Source: Tetrapyrgos nigripes | Taxonomy: Eukaryota; Basidiomycota; Agaricomycetes; Agaricales; Campanellaceae | Length of the DNA: 64,000 bases | Direction: 5' to 3' | NCBI GenBank assembly: GCA_013368315.1 | Contig: JAACJM010000314.1 | Location: 22,450 to 86,449 of the forward strand | Shown: positions 41,002 to 53,890 of the stretch, one piece after another | Layout: every line of letters begins with the position of its first letter | How positions within the stretch are numbered: position 1 is the first letter of the stretch | Position numbers and translations under genes: made by a program | Notes under the pieces: model-generated | The model's database searches: none | What the model saw: only the letters and a program-made list of their open reading frames with translations | What the model was told of the DNA's origin: nothing

Positions 41002-43379
41002 TCACTGTTTATCCGTCAAATCCAAAAACGCATGCCTCTCCCTCTCCCTCTGAACATCCTCATCCGTCCATCCTCTCCTAGCCTTTTCTTCCTCCAACAA
41101 CCTCATCTTCGTCTTGTTCATCCTTATGTGAATGTATCTCAGCAAAAAGCAGATAAACAGCTGGACAGTCAACAAAACCATGATGGCAATCTTTCCAGGA
41201 ATATAATCCGGTGCGTCTTTGGGCTGGAAGATTTCGGTGCCGATGATGTTGCCAATACTGAAGGTGAATAACGTTAGAGCATTCACGGTACTCTTCTTGG
41301 TATGTCCAGAGGTGTTGCTGGCGTTCCAGGCGTAGACTGTGGAGAGGGCGCTACCGAAGGTGCCAACGAGGTAGACAGCTGTTAGATTGCGATGAGACAT
41401 CAGCACGTAGCTAGGTAAGGATAAGCATTTACCAAATAACAGGGCTCCTTTGCTCCCGGAGTGGTTCAAGCCTACCATCATTGCTATGGAAAAGAAAGCC
41501 ACTGGCGTTACCGGCGGAGGTCTTTGGGAGTCTGACCGAACACTCACCGGAACCTACAATGGTAGGAATAAGGGCAATGACAATGGGAATCATTCTTTCT
41601 TTCTACATCAGGTTTAAACCGACAATCAGGCTCTCATCCAGTGACCTGCATACCTTCTTGTCTGAATACCAGCCGCAAAAGAGGGTCATTGACGCGGCAA
41701 CAAGACCTCCAGGTGTAGAAAGGATTAAAGTCTGTTTCGACCTGTGAAAGTGGTGGTTGGGTTTTGAAAAGGAGGTAGAGAAATCTCATGGACGCACGTA
41801 TATCCAAAGCTTTTGATGATGATGTTGCTGACTACACGAAAAAGATATGATGGCAGTCACAGAATGTGAAGTCAAGGGCACGCACAGTTGCTAATACCAC
41901 CATTGGGAATACTCGCTGATCAAACCACAGACAAAAGAGAGGATATCCTAGTCAGCATAAGCAGCTCATACTAGTAGGCGATAACTCACTCATAAGCGTC
42001 GTCAATACAATCAACCACGTCCTTACATCCGTTAATGCTTCTTTCACTTGATTCATCTTCAAGTTCTTATTCTCAGTTCCACCTTGATCGTCTCGAACTC
42101 TTTCCAACGCAGCAATCCTCTCTTCCTCAGTCAAAAACCTAGCCAGCACAGGCGAGTCGGGCATCCAAATGAGGACTGCGATACCGACGATGATAGCTAG
42201 GCCTCCCAGGAGGATGTAGATGATTTTGTAGGGAGCAAGAAGATGACCGTCATTGAAAGAAATGCCGTAGGCGACAAAACCGCCGAATACTTGGGTGAGA
42301 CCATTCTGCAAGGTGCCATATCAGTCACTGGTCTAGCTGGGGGAAAGAGATTTTAGCTTGCATACACACCATAACGTAGAACCATGAGATACGGGTAGCC
42401 TGGCGAGATAAATTTAATTCATCGACATATCTTGGAGGAGAGAAAAGAGGGGTACACACTTGTTCATCCTTCTTGTAGAACATAGAGATGATGAGAATTA
42501 AGATGGGAGCTACACAACTCTCGCACATTCCTTGGAGTAAGGTAAAACGCGTGAGCTGGAAAGAGACACTCATCATCGAGAAGCGTGCTCACCGAGAAGG
42601 AAACGCAAAGCAAAGAAAGCGCCGAAAGACGTCCCGACACTATGTAGCATGAGGACGGCACCCCAGATGACGACGTTCACTCCTGTTGCAAGACCATATT
42701 AATCATGAACGGCAGACGGTAGAGAGTACACGCACCAAGGTATTTCGCAACCCTTGTCTTTTGCGAAAGATACACGGTAGGGAATTCCCAGAATAAGAAA
42801 CCTGATGGACACGACGTTGGGATAAGATGATGCACGAGAGCGTGTACAACTCCTTACCGAGATAGAAAGCCATAGACACCAAGTTGTAGTTCTATTTCGG
42901 GATGAGAATCATGGGAAGAGTTATGGAGTTGAAAGACAGCACCTGTCCTGTAATCGGGAGGCCCATGATACTGGCATAGTTCAAAGATGTCTTGTCACTA
43001 CAAAGGGCGTCAGCAAGTCGAATTGTGACGAAGGATGTATGACGCGTACAGAAACTGGGTGAAGTAGACCGCAGCACAAAGCGGAGGAATGAGAAAATCC
43101 TACAGAACCATGTCGCGTGCCGCGTCAGGTACTCATACGCACGACGATGCCACCAATACTCACTAATTTCCTCCTGAGCTTCCTGTTATACTCCTCGCTG
43201 AACTGAGCCGTCCTCTCCTTCCCAACCAATCTCAAAGCTTCATCGCCATCCGCAGAAGAAACAGTCGTTTCAACACCAATCTTCTCGTCGTCATTTGAGT
43301 ACCTGTTCCTAAGCTCTGACTCCGAGACCTTCTCGGACTCGGATACAACAGGAGAAGGAGGCTGCACAGATGTAGACAT
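41002..43379 (-). CDS. MFS transporter, allantoate permease (Dal5/ACS) family, copy 2
   Basis: Paralogue of the preceding transporter, in the same orientation and about 450 bp upstream of its start. Exons checked from the 5' end: 43164-43379, 43044-43099, 42943-42997, 42858-42891, 42736-42801, 42593-42682, 42460-42530, 42370-42399, then a long one ending near 41991 and several more to TGA at 41002; all phase correctly. Start MSTSVQPPSPVVSESEKVSE was preferred over an ATG five codons upstream because it aligns with copy 1. Hallmarks: DKTSLNYASIMGLPITGQ, ESCVAPILILIISMFYKKDE, ATRISWFYVM, NGLTQVFGGFVAYGISF, LIWMPDSPVLARFL, LSTPGGLVAASMTLFCGWY. The C-terminus is intact (HAFLDLTDKQ). Introns sit at the same places in both copies, so the duplication postdates the gene structure. 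The substrate is unknown. Confidence 0.9.
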
Positions 43380-44252
43380 GATCGCGAGGGCCAAGTCGCC
43401 GTATAGGTCGTGCAGTCAAGCTTCAGAAGGCTAGGGAACCTGGGATTGACGATCCTCGCGATGACGAGGACGAGGAAACAGTACCCGTTCTCGGAAGACA
43501 CCACTTGTCACGATACTTATAGCTTCAACTACTTTACCCCTTGTCTTCCCTTCTTATCGCGTATAGGTCTGATGAGAGATAGATTCTATGAATATCGGGC
43601 TGGATGGAGTGTCGGCACATTCTGTCTCCTTCCGTTCGATAAGAAAGTATATGGTACCATCTGCGATCCAGTCAAGGGTGAGAATGAGAGAACAAAAAGA
43701 GGAAGACGACTTGCATTGAGAATCGGAAAGCCAGTGCAGCTGACCATTTCACTTAAAACCCTGCACTACCCTGCAGCTGGTTCTGCATCTTGGACATTGG
43801 TGCCTTTTGTAATATTAGATCGGTCTCCTACATATACACTCCTTGAGCTTTCTGTACTGCGGAGAGATAACGTTTGTATCCCGAAAAAGATAGAAAACAT
43901 ACATGGATCATTTGTAATTTGGCCACAGGCCAAGGATCTCTAGTGTGCCTGCCGTACTCTTCTTCTGGAATATGAAGATAAATGGAGATTTTGTGGCCGA
44001 GATAAGAGGATTGGTTCAGATTTGAGTTGTCAAGCATGTGACTGTGTCACCGCCGAAGGTCGCGAAGTTCGCGAAGGGGTTCTTTGACTGCCACTGGCTC
44101 TAAGAATATAAAGATGGTTTAGCAAGCATTATGAAAGTCTGGTTAAGATACGTATTACAAGCATTAAGAGATATTTGATACACTAAGCACTCTACTTTTT
44201 CGTCTGTTTTCCCCGGGTACACGATCTGCACACCCCTCAGATCTCAGCTTGT
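43380..44252. other. intergenic; promoter of MFS copy 2
   Basis: TATAAGTA on the minus strand near 43512-43520 lies about 135 bp upstream of the MFS start. The rest shows no exons, apart from a short palindromic GGTCGCGAAGTTCGCGAAGG around 44058. Confidence 0.4.
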
Positions 44253-45593
44253 CTACCTCTGAGCACGCGCCAAGCCTTCAGTAATATCCCAGAAATCCTC
44301 TCCTCTCCAGCAAATATCACTCCAGTACTGTAAACAATTCTTCGGATGATGAAAGTCGGGAATAACCACAAGTCTCGGATCCCGCTTCGCTTCTGTTCCC
44401 TTTTCTTGGCCTGCTCTGAGCCTAAATGAACCGGCTTCTATGTACGTCACTGGCTGAGACATCCGGGACAACTGGTTGAAACGCTCGTAAGCCTCAAAGG
44501 CTTCGTCGATATCCTCTAGTGACTCGTCGTCGTTTGTTATGGCCACGAGGGTTTCGAGATGTTCGCAACGCTCCAGAAAGAGAGGAAGGAGGTATGCCAA
44601 GTATCTATGGCTTGCTGCTAGATCTCGTCTGATGACAGAATCCTCTATCCAAGGAGGGGTGGGGTTATACAACTCTCCAAAGGAAAGATGTCGAAGCTTT
44701 GGAAGGCGGAGGATACCATTCCAATCCACACGAAACACGACGGGATTGGTGTTCCTAGCACTGCGCGGGGTCGTGTGCTGGGTGATAGGGATAGTGTCAA
44801 GGGTGAACGAAGATCTGAATTGCGCCAAACTGTAAAAAGGGGGGCACACGATGTCGAGATGTGTCAATTGACGGAAGACGGGATGAGAAAAGTCGATGGC
44901 AGGTATCGTCATAGACGTAGCGGCTGCACTGGGACCATGAGGCGAAGTTAACGTGTTGGTGATGTTCGCCAAGGCAAGCGAGTCTTTGGAGGTGGTGATA
45001 GGGGGCGTGTTGACCACAAGCGTCTCCAGTTTTACCGACATGCGTTGCAGTGACGAATAGGAAGGTGTGGATCGAAGCGAGAGAGCCGAAAGCAACGATG
45101 AAGGAAGCAGATTTGTGGATAACAATTCTTTGCATGCTGGAGTTTCTGGCCCAGCCCAGCTTGTCAAGTGGGTGATACCCGTGCAGACTTCAAGAATCTT
45201 AAGCACAGTGTCTAACTCTGCCCATGTAGTAAGGTAGAGCTTCTTGACATAATCTGCAAAGAAGGCAGGTTGTCTGACGTCTACTGTATACAGGAAACGG
45301 GAAACCTGTTCTGCAGAATCCAGGATGATGGTCTGGTATAGGAGTCTTTCCATCCTGAAAAGATTAGAAATAAAACGGATATGAGCATCAGCAAGCTAAT
45401 CAAATCCGCTGAAAACGCACCAAATCCGCGTCCTCTGCGCAACCAGTGCCAACTTGACCGCGCTACCGCGCTGTGTCATCGCTGTGAGCTCAAAGATATC
45501 TCGCTCCAGCTCCGATGGAAGCTCAGGCGTCCAATTCTGAGCATTTCCAAGGGGTCTGAGAGCTTCCAACTGAGCTTCCGAGCTGGACGTCAT
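44253..45593 (-). CDS. F-box-like protein of unknown target
   Basis: Two exons (45421-45593 and 44253-45354) joined by a GT-AG intron give 424 residues. The first exon holds the F-box-like helix pair (TPELPSELERDIFELTA, then GSAVKLALVAQRTRIW), which in this family docks on Skp1 of an SCF ubiquitin ligase. The second exon has leucine-spaced segments (YVKKLYLTTWAELDTVLKIL, LPKLRHLSFGELY, YLLPLFLERCEHLETLVAIT) resembling the irregular repeat region of basidiomycete F-box proteins, ending with LVVIPDFHHPKNCLQYWSDI, a C-terminal phrase common to this expanded group. A role in substrate-specific protein turnover is inferred from the family. Start MTSSSEAQLEAL was chosen because the longer upstream frame has no supporting composition. 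Confidence 0.78.
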
Positions 45594-47218
45594 GATGGAA
45601 GGTGACAAAGGGAGAAAAAATGTTGCGGGATATGTGCGAGGGAAAGGGGCCGAGCAAGGGAAAGGGTCGCTTAACCTTATAAGTATAGCTGACCCCATTT
45701 ACTTCCCGCAATTGTCGGACGGAAGAGGTTGATGTTTCAGTTTTGTCTTGATCTTGTTTCGACCGACCGACCGACTTGAGAGGTCTAGTAGATGCCGTTT
45801 TCCCTGATGGCCGGATTGGAGGATCGTCACAGGAAATGGAAGACCACCGCACTTGACGCTCAAATAGGAATTGTGTAAGATCCACCAAGGTCGGGTTTTG
45901 ACCAGGCAAGGGTTTTCAAGCTGGAGAGGAGCTGGTGGTAATCTGTGGTGACTGGATACTTCGGGGAACGCGTCCAACTGCCTTCTCTAAGCGATGCAGG
46001 GCTAGATGAGAACCCTTTCCCGTTACGTGAATTCAACTAGCGTGTGGGCACCGCGGACATCCCAATTGTCATTGAGGGCGATATGACCTTGATGAGTAAC
46101 AGAGACAGCTGCCAGTGTCGAGTCGTATACAAATCGGATGTCGAGCTTGCTTTGCTCTGGCGATCAATTGTGAGAATCTGGTTTGAGCAAAAATGAGGGA
46201 ATGGAACTACGCACAATTATGCTTGTCCTGGTAGTCAACAAGGCAACATCCAACGAAACTGTATATGACGTGTCAAATAGACAAGCCATCCTGGGCTGAC
46301 ACCCTTGAGTATCCTATATAACGACAATACGTTTCTTCGACTGCAAAAATTTTGAGCAATATAGCTGAAGGTTTCCTAAACCAAAATTTCAGCAAAGGAT
46401 AGCTTGGTGAACATGGCAGCAGCGCACCGTGCTAAAAACCTAGGTCCCAAGCGTGCCCAAAAGTCTTTACTTTTCAACATCGAAATGTCAACAATCGTTC
46501 ATCATGGTATATCCAGAGTACCGTCTTCTAAACAATAGATAGAACGGTTTTACTAAATGCATACGATCGGGATATAAGACACTCACCTGTGGAAAACTTC
46601 CCGTGCCAATAATGCCATGATCCATCAGTCATTCGGGAATATCTATCGCACTAGGCTATTCTAGACTTCATTGAAGGATTTGGTCTGCTCCATCTTTGCG
46701 GGTCCATGGGTAAGTCGGGTAAGTATATGAGGATTGGGCGCTGTTTGACTTCAATGCCTGGAGATGATGGTGGTGAAGAGATAGGAGGATTGATGCGCGT
46801 CGCTTATCTCAGGCCTCTCTGCAATACTAGATTTCTGGTTGCAAATATTCTCTTCCAAACACCTTCTCTCAGTCTGGCAAGATCTGGGGGCTCTAGGCAG
46901 CAATTTTCAAGCAATCTGGAAAATACAACAATAATAGGTGAGTTCGTATTGAATCTTAATACACAGGTTACATATTGAAATGACAGACAGTGCTCGAAAT
47001 GCGAGAATAAATACATCTCAGCCATTGTCAAATTTTAAGAGGAGCCGGCAGCGACTCATCGTGAACGAAGGAAAGCGAATCTCAAAGTACAAGTAGCGAA
47101 GAACGAAAGAACCCAATGGTACTGTCTCCAACGGACATCCACTTGCCATAGTCTGGGGACATTCTTGTCGATGTCCGTGCCATAGACATACATCCAAAAC
47201 TGCAAAACCTCCTTCCCA
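45594..47218. other. no gene recognised
   Basis: Contains the divergent upstream region of the F-box gene, with TATAAGG on the minus strand about 85 bp before its ATG, and the 3' flank of the SUR7-like gene. Open frames of 70-130 codons overlap each other on both strands and do not look like protein. Confidence 0.4.
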
Positions 47219-47955
47219 TCAATATGAGATCTTCCCGTACTCCATGTCCTGTCTTTTCTTTCTGCGGGGTGACGACCCTCCACTCGATATGCAGCAACTC
47301 CCAAACGCATAGAAACATCCAGTGAACAACAATAACAGGAACGCAGCCAGCGTCAACCACATGGCGTTCCCCGTCGTCGCCGACCCAGAATCTACGTGGT
47401 TGATTCTCGACTTGGCAGCGGTGAATAAAGCGATGTCAAATACAAATGCAAGCAGTGTGATGGTAGACGTGAATCCTGAGATGCAGGTGCTGAAACATGC
47501 ACCGATCAATTCGCAGACGTGAGCGAGCAGACCGAAGACTGCAGAGAGGAGTGCGAGACAGAAGGCGATGATATGGAGGACGAGGGCGTATGTGAGCCAT
47601 CGTACCGCGATTTGGGGAATTTGGATATTGGGGTTATTATCCCCGACTAGACGGTTTATGTCTGCAGGACAGAAGAGAGCTCGCCGTCAACGTTACGAGG
47701 TAAGCAAGACTGTCATTGGCACGCACCCAGTTGATATCCAACTTGAGGTTTTGAACAGGTAGTTCCATTCCCAAGCTCAAGACAGAATCCCAAAGTACCA
47801 AACGTGATCGTGCCATTCTGTCCATTGGCCTGAAAGCCTGCTTTCAAGAAGAAGACGGACTTGAAGTAGGGAACGCAGAAGGAGACTATCCCGAGGAGAA
47901 CACAAGCCGCCAGGGTTGCCAAAAAACCGGGGGTTGCAGGACCAATGAGCCGCAT
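47219..47955 (-). CDS. SUR7/PalI-family four-span membrane protein
   Basis: Two exons (47727-47955 and 47219-47661) with a GT-AG intron give 223 residues. Layout: membrane segment 1 near the N-terminus (FLATLAACVLLGIVSFCVPY), a 50-residue extracellular loop with GTLGFCLELGNGTTCSKPQVG (the paired-cysteine G-x-x-x-C motif of SUR7/PalI proteins), then membrane segments WLTYALVLHIIAFCLALLSA, FTSTITLLAFVFDIALFT and AMWLTLAAFLLLLFTGCFYAF, and a short basic cytosolic tail (SSPRRKKRQDMEYGKISY). Members organise eisosome-associated membrane patches (Sur7) or act in ambient-pH sensing (PalI/Rim9). Which role applies here cannot be decided from sequence. Confidence 0.82.
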
Positions 47956-49105
47956 ATTTAGAACGAAGGATGAAAAGAGAGGGGAAAGAGAAAGAAAGTG
48001 ATGACGATCAGGACCAAGCCTGGAGCTTTATTACGCTCACGAATAAGGCTTTATAGGGGCCTTGAAGTTGCAATATCATCCCATGGAAACTGAGCGCTAT
48101 CAACGATCGGCGGTGACCGAATATATGCAGTCGGTATCACTAGCTGAGAAGGTATCCATCATGTCTTGATCTGTACCATGCGGTCAGCTGTCATCATACT
48201 CGACTTTTCTACATAGTAATAGGCACAGGTGGTTCCAGTATGGTTCAGCGGACAGCACGCCAGAAGCGCAAAATATTTCCGTAGAGCAGATAAATCACGC
48301 ATTGTATTGAAGTAACAATCACGTGTGGTGTGCAGTACATGGGATCCAAAGAGTGCGACCTCAAGACGACTTGCCATACACACTATACATACGTCTCTTT
48401 TACCACTCAGAACATAACTTTCTGGCCTCTAGTCTTTAACACTTCAGCGTCAACTCCTTCAAAATGTACTTTAATTCCAGTTTGAAGCTTGAAGTTGGAG
48501 GTCCCTATTACGACCGCATAGACCGCTGCCGGCCTTCGTTGTCCTCGCGAAGTGATGGTGGAGAACCAGCAGTGCCAGTCTCAACGGAATCACTGCTACT
48601 TTGTTCGCAATTGGGAAACTAGTTCATACTACACGCTTACTTGTCTCAATGATTTCATAGTAGCTGATAGCAGCGCGCTAGATTCTAAACGAGATACATT
48701 GATTCATGAAGCCATGCCTACGAATGTATAAGGTACAATTTGTGATCTATGTATATCGTATCCCCAGCGTCTCCCTTAGACTATCATGCTAAAGAACTCC
48801 GATGGCCATACTAGATGCTCAAATCTTCCTGGAGAAATTCTAATTGCGTCGAGGAAGAACGTTGGTGGGCTTCAAATCTTCCAGAGCCTTTGCACACCTG
48901 CTGATCATCCAACTTTGCGAAGTTAGTTGCTCTCCGCCTTAGACTCAAGCGCTGGTCGTCTCAGAATATCATCAATGACTATTTCATCAGAACACTCTGG
49001 GTCCAAATCAGATTCTGCCAATCATAACGAACTGCACGCGTTGATTTGGAATCAGCAATCAAGGAATGAAGAGCAGAAGGCTGGAAGCCAAGCACTGTTG
49101 GTAAC
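47956..49105. other. intergenic upstream of the SUR7-like gene; retrotransposon target
   Basis: A TATAAAG box on the minus strand at 48049-48055 fits the SUR7-like gene. An ATG at 48464 opens a 52-codon frame without support. The stretch ends at the target-site duplication GTAAC (49101-49105). Confidence 0.4.
48049..48055 (-). promoter_or_regulatory. TATA box of the SUR7/PalI-like gene
   Basis: TATAAAG on the minus strand, about 95 bp upstream of the ATG at 47955. Confidence 0.5.
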
Positions 49106-49390
49106 TGTTGAGCAGGCTATGTTCTATTTACGTAGCGGCAACTGCATACTTACCTGGGGATGTAAAAGTGCTTGTTAGAGCGGTTCGTTCAGAGGTTAAG
49201 AGCGATGAGTAGTAAGGGAAATCCTTATTCTTGTAGGGCAATCTACAAGCCCTTATATACTGTTCTAGATAGTACATGTGACTACTTATCTAAGAACTTC
49301 TGATGTATAGTAAGCGTAACTAACTAGATTACTATTTAATCTATATCTAATCTAATGTTGATGGCTGCTTACTAATTTGCCAATTCAACA
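49106..49390 (-). repeat. copia 3' LTR (285 bp)
   Basis: TG...CA ends with TGTTGA/TCAACA terminal inverted repeats. Next to it, outside, is GTAAC; inside is the polypurine tract. Confidence 0.95.
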
Positions 49391-49399
49391 CTCCCCCTT
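49391..49399 (-). other. polypurine tract
   Basis: Reads AAGGGGGAG on the minus strand directly before the 3' LTR. It would prime plus-strand DNA synthesis. Confidence 0.8.
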
Positions 49400-49518
49400 G
49401 CTAAGCTGCACCATTAGTGTGCATAAGCATAAAGGCGCTATAAGCAGCCGAGGTTCATCTTCATTATTAAGACATATTGATACATTGTACCAAGGTTCAA
49501 GATACATTATACCAAGGC

Positions 49519-52500
49519 TCAACTCGTATAAAACTGAAGTCCTAGTTGTGATCTAAACTTCTCGAATTTTTGTTTGCCAAGGTTCTTTGTAAACATATCG
49601 GCGGGGTTATTGCTTCCTTCTATGAACTTTATTGTTACGTTTTCATTTGCGACATGTTCACGAATAAAGTGATACTTGACAGCAATGTGCTTTGAACGTC
49701 GTTCTGTAACAGGATTGGATGCGATGAAGATAGATCCTTGATTATCCCCATAGATGTCAATTGCTTTCATCTCAATGTTAAGTTCTTCTAAGAGAGCTTT
49801 TATCCAGATGACTTGACGACTACAATCACTAAGTGCCATGTACTCAGCTTCAGTAGAGCTTAGCGCAGTTGTGGTTTGAGCTCTAGAGGCCCAGGAGAAA
49901 GTACCACAGGCTAACGTTAGGAAGAAGCCAGTATGTGATTGATGATCGTTTGGATCTGATGCCCAATCAGAGTCTGTGTACTCATGGTCACGGAAAGTGA
50001 CAGTCCCGTGATCCAAACATATATAAAAAGTTCGAGTCCATCTTGCACACGCAATGTCTGCTTTGCCCCGATCTTTTGCCACAGATGGGTATTAAACATC
50101 CCAAAGATCAATGGACTGAAACTTGGGCTTAAGTTGGGTATTGTCTAGCTCAAGGTGAAGGAAAATTCTACAGCACAAAGAAGCGTGGGAGACCGTCACT
50201 TTCCATGACCATGAGTATGCAGCAAGACCAGTTCCTAATGGATCTGATTCAGTGATCTTTTTCTTGGATCCGTCGTACACTAATGCGTAGTGTCAAGTAC
50301 CTAAGAGGTAACAGCAAATCCAGAGAGCTTTGGTTAGATGATCATCTGAAGGGTTTGCAGTAACAGCAAAAGCGATGTCAGGACGAGTTCCTAACATGAT
50401 GTAAAGAAGAGACCTGATAACAGTTTGGTATTTCTGTCGAAGGACTGGGACGACTTGGGATTTGTTTTTTTATAGGATAGTATCCTGCAGGTAATGGGGT
50501 AGCAGAAGCTTTTGCGTTTTGCATGCCACATTGTTCTAGTACCTTTTTGAGGTAGGCACATTGATCAAGATAGATTTTGCTGCCTTTCCTGACAATGTTC
50601 ATCCTAAGAAATTCTTTGGCATCGCCAAGATCCCTGCATTGCCATTTCTTTATAAATTTTGCTTTTAGTTTAAGCACTAACTGTCTGTCTGCTCCGCAAA
50701 ATAGAGCATCATCAACGTAGACAACGGCAATGACAATGTAACTGTTTTTATTATATATGAAGATTCTGGCATCAGAGTTGATTTGTTTGAAACCAAGTTC
50801 TGCCATGGACTTATTGAGACCTTTCCATCAAGCAAGTCCTGCTTGCTTAAGTCCATATATAGTGCGAAGTAGCCGAATCACTATGCGCTCTTTTCCAGGT
50901 TCTATAAAACCTTCCGGTTGTTCCATATAAATCTCTTCTTCGAGTATGCCATAGAGATAGGCAGTTCGAACATCGACACCTGAGATGTGCCAATTATTGA
51001 TGGCTGCCAATGTGAAGACTAGGCACACTGTCTCGAAGCAAACAACAGGGGAGAAGACTTGATCGAAGTCTAGACCTTCAATCTGTGAGAAACCTTTAGC
51101 GACGAGTCTTGCCTTCTTTCGACCATCAGTTTTGATATCAAAGACCCATCAGTTTTTTTATGACTTTCCTATTCTCAGGATGATCTACGAGTTGGAAAGT
51201 TCCGCACCTGCGAAGTACCTCTAGTTCTTCATGGCAAGCAATTCTCCATTCCTCTTGCTCTCTATCTGGTAGGAGATTTATCAGAGTGTCCATTCGCAGG
51301 GAGATTTAGAATCAATTGCATTATTAAGCAAGAGATTTATCATCTGTACTCCCCCTTCCCAGCATAGTTGTGCCTGATCTTCTAAAAGATCGTTGTTTTC
51401 ATCTGTATTAGATGCAGAATTTTCATCATCTGATGTGGACGAGTGTGGCCTGAGACCTTCATCAGCGTCTCCTGAATCACTTTGTCCTGCAGAACTAGGA
51501 CTGGGATCCTGTGGTTCTGTGGCTGCAGTCCCATGTGGCTGGTTCAGCTGTCGCCATGCTTCACATTCTCTTGCAGCTCTTTCAGTGTCGTGATTATCAG
51601 CTGCAACCTGTTTGTCTGCATTGTGTGCACGCATGCCAGGGGGCTGAGCGCTCCCCTGTCTCCAGGCTTGATTAGAGTCTGGTACAAATGTTTTTGGTGC
51701 TCTCCTGTCACGTTGAGTTTGTCTAGGTGCAGGAGGTGGATTCGGTGATTGCCTTGGTCACCTCAGAGGTGTCTGTGGAAGCTGAGGTGGTGTTTCAGGT
51801 TCAGATTCAGATCTCGGGGGCAGCGTTTCCAGTGGCGATCTCCACAGACTCTGTCTGTCAGCATCGTCATGCCGAGCATCAGGTCTCCTTTTGGAAGGTG
51901 TGTTGGTTGGTATGTAGAAATGTTCATCTTCGTCTTCGCTGAACATCCGAGGAGTATCCTCATTAGGATTGTTAGGAACATCTTTTGACGTTATAGGAAG
52001 TCGTTTAGAGTTTGTTGTGCTTTTGTCACATTGAGGAAACAAGGTTTCGTCAAATACTGCTTGTGGTGCAGTGAATAATGCATTGTTTTTTCTCATGAAC
52101 AGATCACCATGACTGCCTGGGGCAGGATCAAGATAGGTCATAAGTTCTGTTTTGGAAGTGAGTTTGTTCTTTCGAATTTTCACTGGGATGTAAACATACG
52201 CTCCACAGCCAAGTACATGCAAGTGGTCCATACGAGGCTTTTTCTTTTCGAGAACTTCATATGGTGTTATCCAGTTATGTTGCTGCATTGGAGTGTATGT
52301 ATACAAATACACTGCATGTATGACACAAAATTCCCACCAGCTGTCAGGAAGACACGCGTGTTTGCGCACCGCCTCAGCTTTATCCATTATAGTGCGCATA
52401 AGGCGCTCAGCACAACCATTTTGTTGGGGGGTGTATGGTGCGCTTTGAAGGATCTTGATGCCTTTGTCTTTCAACATTTCGATGAAGGCTCCTTTGATAT

Positions 52501-53824
52501 ATTCTCCCCCTGCATCGGACATCCATTGTTTGACTTTAGACTTGTATTGATTCTCAACCATGGTGAGCCATTGGCGAGTTACATGAACTGGCATTTTCTT
52601 GTTGTTCAATAGAAAGGCCCATGCATTAGATGTAAAGTCGTCCAAGAATATTATCATATAATTGAGTTTGTGGTATGATTCAGTGGGGAATTCTTTAAGA
52701 TCCGAATGGATTAATTCAAAGGGACATGTAGCCTGTCTTTCCGATGGTGAGTAAACTCGTTGTGGTGTTTTACCTTTGAGACATCCATGGCAAATAGGTG
52801 GTTGTAATGGAATATTGAATTCTGGCCAGCCGTCGGTATGTGTTTGAAGATGTTTGAGAACATCATGAGAAGGATGACCTGTGCATTGATGCACTAAGCT
52901 GAAGTTGATTTCGTAAATCATAGTGTCTGCCAAGGAGGCGACATTTGTTTTGGTGTGAGGAAGATAATAAATGGTATCTTCCAGTGATCATTTGGTAAAC
53001 GTTAACCAGCGACGATGCATTGCATTTCCATCTACATCTGTTACTTTGTCATGCTTCATCAGCATGATCATTTTGTCTGATCCATGAACTGTCACTCTGT
53101 CTGACTGTAAGAATGTTCCAAGTGACAGTAACCATTGGTTTAAGTCGGCAACATAGTAAACAGGGGCAATTTTGAAGTAACAAGATCCCTGTTGTATAAT
53201 GATGGTACCAGCAGTGTTTGTTTTTGTAACTCCATTTGCAGTTTGAATTGAGATTGGATCTACTTTATGTGACTCAACAAAATCGGTTAAGTCAAAAGTG
53301 TAATGTACAAATGCTCCAGAGTTGAGTAACCAGGTGTTGTCATAATGTTTCTGGTTGATGAGAGTATTCTTTCCCTTGCAATTCACACAAGATAAATAAT
53401 AAGTCCCACAGGGACATAATATATTTGGTACATTATAAATAGAGGGGCTAATAGAGCCCAGAGGAGTGGTATGTATAAATATGTTACAAACATGTGATAA
53501 TAATAAATCACATGTGACTGGGCTCATCATCTGCACTGTATGAGATGTGTCAGATACTCTATTCACAATGGAAGAGGAAGAGGATGCGGCGTACCTGTAG
53601 TACCTGCCATCATTCCAACCCACAGAAATAATCTCCTCCTTGGAGTCAGACCTGAGGGAGATAACATCCATGTCTGGAGAACTGGACAGAGGTTCGAGGT
53701 CCGGCATTGAGTTGGCATCCCTGTCGGCATCCGAGTTAAAAGCACTGTGGGACGTGGAGATTTCCTTGAATAAGGGGGTCACCAACCGTGCTTGACTCCA
53801 CCCCGACAAATTGGAGGTGCTCAT
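49519..53824 (-). pseudogene. copia pol: protease, integrase, reverse transcriptase, RNase H
   Basis: Fragments in order on the minus strand. Protease (52988-53824): TWLLNSGAFVHYT, where the catalytic DSGA reads NSGA. GAG-pre-integrase/integrase (51758-52933): HQCTGHPSHDVL, CHGCLKGK, then Asp in IHSDLKEF, Asp in MSDAGGEYIKG and Glu near QQNGCAERLMRT. Reverse transcriptase: WRIACHEELEVL (about 51240), DVRTAYLYGILEEEIYMEQP (50828-51028), then after a TGA in GLA-WKGL, VVYVDDALFCG (50378-50806). RNase H (49519-50082): YTDSDWASD, SSTEAEYMALSDC and DNQGSIFIASNPV, ending KFRSQLGLQF. Frameshifts at about 51145 and 50465 and the internal stop at about 50827, along with the protease change, mean no working polyprotein. 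Confidence 0.92.
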
Positions 53825-53890
53825 TTGGTTGAGGTCCCCATTGATTTCCTCAAGGTCCTCGTTGTACTCCCTGTCGAACTCCCCCGAATA

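Noticed and set aside
43410..43943. 177-codon plus-strand frame upstream of MFS copy 2
   Set aside because: It overlaps the promoter of the minus-strand gene and reads like non-coding sequence, with low-probability residue composition and no motif.
45523..45909. Minus-strand 128-codon frame upstream of the F-box gene
   Set aside because: It overlaps the F-box start region in another frame and lacks protein-like features.
48464..48622. 52-codon reading frame starting MYFNSSLKLEVGG
   Set aside because: Too short, no domain, no signal peptide and no splice continuation.
48927..49178. Coding gene interrupted by the copia element (frame continues across the empty site)
   Set aside because: The frame has no ATG start, no splice support and no recognisable composition; continuity across the 5-bp target is probably chance.
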